A DNA stretch of 64,000 nucleotides from Stanieria cyanosphaera PCC 7437 (lineage in GTDB: Bacteria > Cyanobacteriota > Cyanobacteriia > Cyanobacteriales > Xenococcaceae): assembly GCF_000317575.1 (NCBI RefSeq), contig NC_019748.1:3616501-3680500 (forward strand). Reading direction: 5' to 3'. Shown piece after piece: positions 61,101 to 64,000 of the stretch. How positions within the stretch are numbered: position 1 is the first letter of the stretch; the number at the start of each line of letters is the position of its first letter. The translations under genes and the position numbers were made by a program. The notes beneath the pieces are model-generated. The model was not told the DNA's origin and did not search any database. It saw only the letters and a program-made list of their open reading frames with translations.

Positions 61101-61240
61101 GTAGAGTGCCAAAAAAGCTGACCAGGCTGAGGTTCAACAATTTCAATTTGCTGGAGATATTCAATTAAATCTGTTTTAGCGATCTCTTTGCCTAAACTTT
61201 GTTGAAGTTGTTGGATTAAATCTTGTTCTGAAACCACCAT
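58175..61240 (-). CDS. cNMP-binding/C39 peptidase/ABC peptide exporter
   Basis: This 1021-residue bacteriocin-type exporter has several domains. Residues 1-130 resemble a cyclic-nucleotide-binding domain (GIFVILAGKIRVLD...LGESSIFAQ), and 140-260 look like a second, degenerate copy. A C39 protease at about 305-435 has Q313, C319 (SDCGVAC), H392 (NHYIVVY) and D408 (VADPA). The membrane domain is at 445-740. The ATPase has Walker A GRSGSGKT at 814-821, LSGGQ at 918-922 and Walker B to E943. The protease would remove the GG leader while the transporter exports the core. Its start overlaps the helix-turn-helix gene by 25 bp. Confidence 0.94.
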   Translation of the reverse strand: MVVSEQDLIQQLQQSLGKEIAKTDLIEYLQQIEIVEPQPGQLFWHSTDTSVGIFVILAGKIRVLDSAANQVFSLFSNSTLGESSIFAQENWQPCSARASLNVRLAYLNEQLIKTILTKYPALKERWYQKALRQDLLLVYQSTENQDFAIDQYLHQILPQLQWHRLQAGQFNPALVNNSQLWLLRSGAIKHSSGQKLVPGKIYFVQDLPSDGTWQISQTTDLFTGSTNISSFNAAELNLQLNSLQGLNVLEKLPKDEPLSTTIKRLSINSPAVTANPSSPKQVDQFSHLYFPSPKIKLLHWWQKTTQRYPFIKQQSASDCGVACLTMIGRYWGKNFSINHLRVLANVDRSGASIKGLISAAESLGFKTRPIKADLLGLSQLQLPAIAHWEGNHYIVVYQISKKYAIVADPALGQRSLTYQEFLAGWTGYTLLLEPTSLLETAPEAKQDLWKFVELIKPHWVILLEVFIASMMIQIFGLFTPIFTQLLLDRVVVQRSTSTLIAIGIGLLLFSCFRVVMSSLRRYLLYHTANKIDLALIVGFISYTFRLPLNYFETRYVGDITSRIEENRKVRRFLTSDAITTVLDLITVFVYLGLMFWYSWQMSLLTLIIIPVYVLVAVIATPFLRKISREIFTAKTKESSYLIEALNGINTIKSMGLERTVGWRWEELFNQSINLNFSGQLIRERLRLSTSTIEMLVNRTLLIFGVWLVIQNRLTIGQLIAFNMLVGNVISPFERLIDLWNDFQEVIIAVERLNDVINTPPEEDLTALARSPLPPIRGQIKFENVTFRYNSESDKNTLENISFEIQPGQTVALVGRSGSGKTTLAKLLLSLYQPTEGKILIDGCDLATISLRTLRQQVGVVDQNTFLFGGTIRDNLTVAHPEATTAEIQLAAKLAGAEEFIRQLPLQYETPIGESGGLLSGGQRQRLAIARALLGKPHLLILDEATSNLDAESERIIQINFNTILKHQTTLIIAHRLSTVRNADLILVLDRGILIESGTHEELMKQKGQYYYLNQQQLAIAV

Positions 61241-61767
61241 AATGATTCGTCTGACTGGGGGGAAGTAGGGGGATGGAGGTCGTCAATGGTAATTTTTGGG
61301 TTATTTTGGTTTAGTTTGACCTCAGATTGACAACCACGGGTAGAAAGTCCCATTTGTTGTAGTAAACGATTAATATGGCGATCGCTAATATCAATCTCAA
61401 ATTCTTGTGCTAACTGTTTTCTTAGCCATCGAGCAGTCCAACGATCAAAAGAATAACCATAATCTTTAGGACTATGACTAACAAGCTCTTTTAATCGATT
61501 TATATACTGGTCATTAACTCGTTTTGGTCTACCAAGAGGATGAGTAGACCAGCTTTTTGCTCCATCTGTTTGAGCTATACTCATCCAATAACGTGCTGTT
61601 TCCTGAGAACAACCCAAGGCAGCACAAATTTCTGCTTGGGACTGACCAAGATTAGTTCGTAAAATAATTTCCAAACGACGACGATATTCTGGACGCAATT
61701 GTGTAGGTAAATCATTTGGTAGAAATTTCGTTAATAAAGCTACCAAATATTTAGTTTGCTCTTCCAT
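61216..61767 (-). CDS. transposase-derived helix-turn-helix regulator
   Basis: This 183-residue protein has two DNA-binding halves like the N-terminus of IS630/Tc1-type transposases. A helix-turn-helix (GQSQAEICAALGCSQETARYWM) comes first, then GRPKR, then a winged-helix segment (DRWTARWLRKQLAQEFEIDISDRHINRLLQQMG). The catalytic DDE domain is absent. A ~35-residue unstructured tail ends in DESLWWFQNKI. No insertion-sequence ends are seen. It overlaps the exporter gene and probably controls it. The AGACATAA inverted repeat just upstream is a candidate operator. Confidence 0.82.
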   Translation of the reverse strand: MEEQTKYLVALLTKFLPNDLPTQLRPEYRRRLEIILRTNLGQSQAEICAALGCSQETARYWMSIAQTDGAKSWSTHPLGRPKRVNDQYINRLKELVSHSPKDYGYSFDRWTARWLRKQLAQEFEIDISDRHINRLLQQMGLSTRGCQSEVKLNQNNPKITIDDLHPPTSPQSDESLWWFQNKI

Positions 61768-62225
61768 TGATATTTATCTTTGTTTAGTTTTGTTAGTTTT
61801 TTATGTTGTTTTTTATGAAGACATAAATCAAGAACTTATGTCTGGATCAGATAAAAATTGTGAGTTTAAGATAGTTTAATTATGTTTACTTACGTAGAGT
61901 TTACGCAAAAAAAGGTTATTAATTTCTTAAGATTTGATTAATAAAGGTTTATTTTAAGTGTTTTGGCTGATTAATTAAGTATTTAATCTGATTAAGGTTA
62001 AGAAAATTAAACTAATAGCTTTTGTTAAGTGAGACATAAACCGCACAAATCAGACAATTTTTGTCCAAAAAAGCTTTGATGAAGCGTTGACTTTAAAAAA
62101 TATTACTTTTAATACTTAAGTATATCTAAAGAGCGAAAGCTATCAAAAACTACATAAGTAGCATGATTAGATAGCGATCGCTTTCTGACCAAATAACATT
62201 CTCACTAAGGAGAACTAAACTAATT
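61768..62225. other. divergent promoter region of the peptide locus
   Basis: This 458-bp AT-rich region separates the regulator-exporter operon (minus) from the precursor gene (plus). It contains three AGACATAA half-sites, a GCGATCGC site at 62,174 and the precursor's AAGGAG ribosome-binding site, 13 nt before its ATG. No gene was seen. Confidence 0.6.
61819..61843. promoter_or_regulatory. candidate operator: AGACATAA inverted repeat
   Basis: A perfect 8-bp inverted repeat AGACATAA-N9-TTATGTCT centred about 64 bp upstream of the regulator's start codon. A third AGACATAA lies at 62,032-62,039, on the precursor side. This fits autoregulation and joint control by the helix-turn-helix protein, but binding is inferred. 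Confidence 0.45.
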
Positions 62226-62459
62226 ATGGCAAATATCCAGATATCTGAATTAAGTCCTCTCGGTACTGCTTTGTTTGCAGATAATGAAAGTTTAATGGGT
62301 TCTATCCGCGATCTTACTGAAGATGAACTCAAAATTACTGGTGGTAGTGGAAAAGGCAGCGGTAGTAAGAAGAGCGGTAGCAAGAAGAGCAAGAGTAAAA
62401 AGAGCAAGAGTAAAAAGAGCAAAAAGAGTGGTAGCTGTGGTTGTGGTTACGGCTGCTAA
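62226..62459 (+). CDS. GG-leader precursor peptide with Lys/Ser-rich, Cys-tailed core
   Basis: This 77-residue peptide has a leader (residues 1-40; ANIQISELSPLGTALF... DLTEDELKITGG) with the acidic helix and double glycine of peptides processed by C39 exporters. The predicted 37-residue core (41-77) has 13 Lys, 12 Ser, 8 Gly, 3 Cys and one Tyr, and no acidic residue. It consists of KKS/SKKSK repeats and ends CGCGYGC. The C39 exporter is encoded divergently next to it. The next gene downstream is an APH-fold protein that may modify it. No named bacteriocin family was matched. Confidence 0.88.
   Translation: MANIQISELSPLGTALFADNESLMGSIRDLTEDELKITGGSGKGSGSKKSGSKKSKSKKSKSKKSKKSGSCGCGYGC
62385..62420 (+). 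repeat. 15-bp tandem repeat inside the precursor core
   Basis: AAGAGCAAGAGTAAA occurs twice in tandem plus a partial third unit, encoding the KSKSK/KKSKS stretch. It would allow the Lys/Ser tract to change length by slippage without a frameshift. Confidence 0.85.
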
Positions 62460-62532
62460 TTTACTTTATAGCTCATTAACTCAATACTCATCGAAGCAAT
62501 TAGTTGCGTTTGTTTGAGTAATTTCAATAACA

Positions 62533-62565
62533 AGAAGGGTTCTAACTTAAATTGTTAACCCTTCT
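62533..62565 (+). other. strong stem-loop between precursor and kinase-like gene
   Basis: AGAAGGGTT and AACCCTTCT form a perfect 9-bp stem with a 15-nt loop, 74 bp past the precursor stop and without a following T-run. It could stabilise the precursor mRNA or reduce read-through into the downstream gene, giving more precursor than enzyme. Confidence 0.55.
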
Positions 62566-62677
62566 GCAATCAAAACCATTTCTCCTCAACGAAAAATAAA
62601 TCTAGCATTGAGGTAAATTTATTAATAATTAATCAGTAGTATTAACTATTAACAATTAACAAAAAAAACAAATATTT

Positions 62678-62708
62678 ACTGTATCTCATTAAAATGAAAG
62701 ACGCTATA
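62678..62708 (+). repeat. dispersed imperfect palindrome (family A), copy 7
   Basis: CTGTATCTCATTAAAATGAA, then AGACGCTATA. This copy ends on the first base of the kinase-like gene's start codon, so it supplies that gene's leader. Confidence 0.6.
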
Positions 62709-63889
62709 TGGCTTTTTTATTAAGTACAGAAAATGTAGTTAATTATTTGCAGGATCAACAACTTTGTCATCCTAATGAACAATTGTTAAAACCAATTGCA
62801 GCCAAAGAATATAAAAACTTTAATTTAGTAGTTAGTTTTAATAACAATCGCCATTTTTTAATCAAACAAGAACGTTTTGATAGTCAAGAAAAAACGAACG
62901 GCGATCTTCATAATGAATGGCTAATTAATCAATTTTTCAATCAATTCGATCAATTAAGCTCTTTGCGATCGCTTGCTTCTGAAGTAATTTCTTTTGATTC
63001 TAGTAGTTCTATTTTAGTCCTTAGTTATCTTCCCGATCATCTAACCCTTTCAGAAATTTATACAGCAAGACAAGATTTTCCGTCCCAGTTAGCTGCTAGT
63101 GTAGGTTATGCCTTAGCACAAGTTCATCGTTTGACTTGGCAACAAGAAGAATATCAAAACTATCTCAAACACAATTCTCAAGACAACTCAGTGGACAAAA
63201 AGCCTAATTTTTTACGTGGATTAGAAAGAATTGGTCCAGGAGTTTTTGCTCAAATCTGTACTGATGCGATCGAGTTTTTTAAATTATATCAACGTTATCC
63301 TAGTCTGCATCAAGCGGTAGTCAAATTATACGAAAATTTTCAGCTTAGTTGTTTAACTCATAATGACCTAAGACTGAGTAATATACTGGTTGATTCTCAA
63401 TGGGAAAAACAGCTAAAACAGAACAAATCAAATACCTCTTCTTTGATCAAACTAATTGATTGGGAATTTTTTCACTGGGGAGATCCTGCCTTTGATCTTG
63501 GTATTTTAATAGCCCAATATTTACAACGATGGTTGAATAGTTTATATATCAATAATGCCCTTGACCTGGAAACTTCTCTACGTTTGGCTACTACTCCCCT
63601 AGAAAAATTGCAACCGAGCATAGCTGCAATTATGATTACTTATATACAAAACTTTCCCAAAATTTTAAAATACTATCCTCAATTTATTCTCAAAACAATT
63701 CAATTTGCTGGACTAGCTTTAATCAAAGAAACTCAAAACAGTATTGAATATCACGAGCCTTTTGATAATCGAGCTATTGCGACTCTCCAGGTTGCCAAAA
63801 GCTTGTTGTGTTATCCTAATCAGGCTTTATCAGTAATTACGGGAAAAACTGAATCAGATTTATTAGCTACTCAATCTGTTGCTGCTTAA
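62708..63889 (+). CDS. APH-fold kinase-like protein of the peptide locus
   Basis: This 393-residue protein has the aminoglycoside-phosphotransferase/protein-kinase-like fold: probable ATP lysine K53 (HFLIKQERF), catalytic loop H218-N-D220-x4-N225 (LTHNDLRLSN) and metal-binding D251-W-E (KLIDWEFFHWGDPAFDLG). It is not a canonical resistance enzyme. Next to a Ser/Cys-rich GG-leader precursor, a role in phosphorylating core serines is plausible, as in class V lanthipeptide and thioamitide systems. The start has only a weak ribosome-binding site (GAAAG) and lies within a dispersed repeat. Confidence 0.82.
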   Translation: MAFLLSTENVVNYLQDQQLCHPNEQLLKPIAAKEYKNFNLVVSFNNNRHFLIKQERFDSQEKTNGDLHNEWLINQFFNQFDQLSSLRSLASEVISFDSSSSILVLSYLPDHLTLSEIYTARQDFPSQLAASVGYALAQVHRLTWQQEEYQNYLKHNSQDNSVDKKPNFLRGLERIGPGVFAQICTDAIEFFKLYQRYPSLHQAVVKLYENFQLSCLTHNDLRLSNILVDSQWEKQLKQNKSNTSSLIKLIDWEFFHWGDPAFDLGILIAQYLQRWLNSLYINNALDLETSLRLATTPLEKLQPSIAAIMITYIQNFPKILKYYPQFILKTIQFAGLALIKETQNSIEYHEPFDNRAIATLQVAKSLLCYPNQALSVITGKTESDLLATQSVAA

Positions 63890-64000
63890 AAGACTGTTTG
63901 TTATTTGTCACTTGTTTGTATTGCCAGCTAAATAGGTTAAGGACTTACATCAAGTATGGATAAGAGCGTTGAAATTAAATAATTATTATTTATTAACTAG

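Noticed and set aside
61216-61767. An intact IS630-type insertion sequence
   Set aside because: Only the DNA-binding half of a transposase is encoded. No DDE domain, terminal inverted repeats or target duplication were seen, and the frame overlaps the exporter gene.
62150-62422. Leucine-rich 90-codon frame antisense to the precursor
   Set aside because: It is the mirror image of the Lys/Ser repeat (AAG/AGC read backwards gives CTT/GCT), runs through the precursor and has no recognisable protein.

Overview
The window is about 64 kb of AT-rich chromosome from a cyanobacterium. The evidence is the split ATP synthase operon with both b and b' subunits, a BCT1-type bicarbonate transporter, an NblS/Hik33-type histidine kinase, cyanobacterial Hfq beside dapF, a short RRM protein, many GCGATCGC (HIP1) octamers, and intergenic spacers full of short tandem repeats. 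A unicellular or baeocystous lineage such as Stanieria or Pleurocapsa would fit, but that placement is inference. No tRNA, rRNA, CRISPR array or intact insertion sequence was recognised.

Layout. 1-7.7 kb: the C-terminal end of an M16 peptidase, glycerol kinase, a beta-hydroxyacid dehydrogenase, cobalamin adenosyltransferase, small stress or envelope proteins (a lipoprotein and a CsbD-like protein), HtpX and a lipid kinase. 7.9-17.5 kb: a polytopic GT-C-like membrane protein, UppS, a di-iron (acyl-ACP-desaturase-like) protein, an RRM protein, dapF diverging from hfq, a GNAT, a LysR regulator, a phospholipase-D-family synthase and a small curlin-like secreted protein. 17.8-28.6 kb: a degenerate receiver protein, a structured intergenic region, secA, nblS-purD, a pentapeptide-repeat protein, small proteins and mscL. 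29-40 kb: an ABC exporter, hisH, rsmD, dxs, recQ and adenosine deaminase. 40.2-46.2 kb: the ATP synthase operon atpI-B-E-G'-F-H-A-G on the minus strand. 46.4-54.7 kb: a methyltransferase, a beta-barrel-like protein and the cmpABCD-type bicarbonate transporter. I prefer cmp over nitrate because of residues in the solute-binding protein.

55-64 kb is the standout accessory region. It is a peptide maturation and export locus: a parvulin-like PPIase; a membrane-fusion protein with an intact receiver domain at its N-terminus; a 1021-residue exporter combining cyclic-nucleotide-binding-like domains, a C39 protease and an ABC transporter; and an overlapping regulator derived from a transposase DNA-binding domain. 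Across a divergent promoter region lies a 77-aa precursor with a GG leader and an extremely Lys/Ser-rich, Cys-terminated core, followed by an APH-fold kinase-like enzyme. The C39 protease would cleave after GG, and the exporter and HlyD protein would secrete the core. The kinase-like protein is a candidate modifying enzyme, reminiscent of the kinase half of class V lanthipeptide or thioamitide systems. The lyase half is not visible before the window ends.

The spacers carry several dispersed repeat families: a short imperfect palindrome in at least seven copies, GTAGGGGC-type palindromes, heptamer runs, and CAGTTA(T/C)CAGTTA-type runs that extend into the 3' ends of genes.
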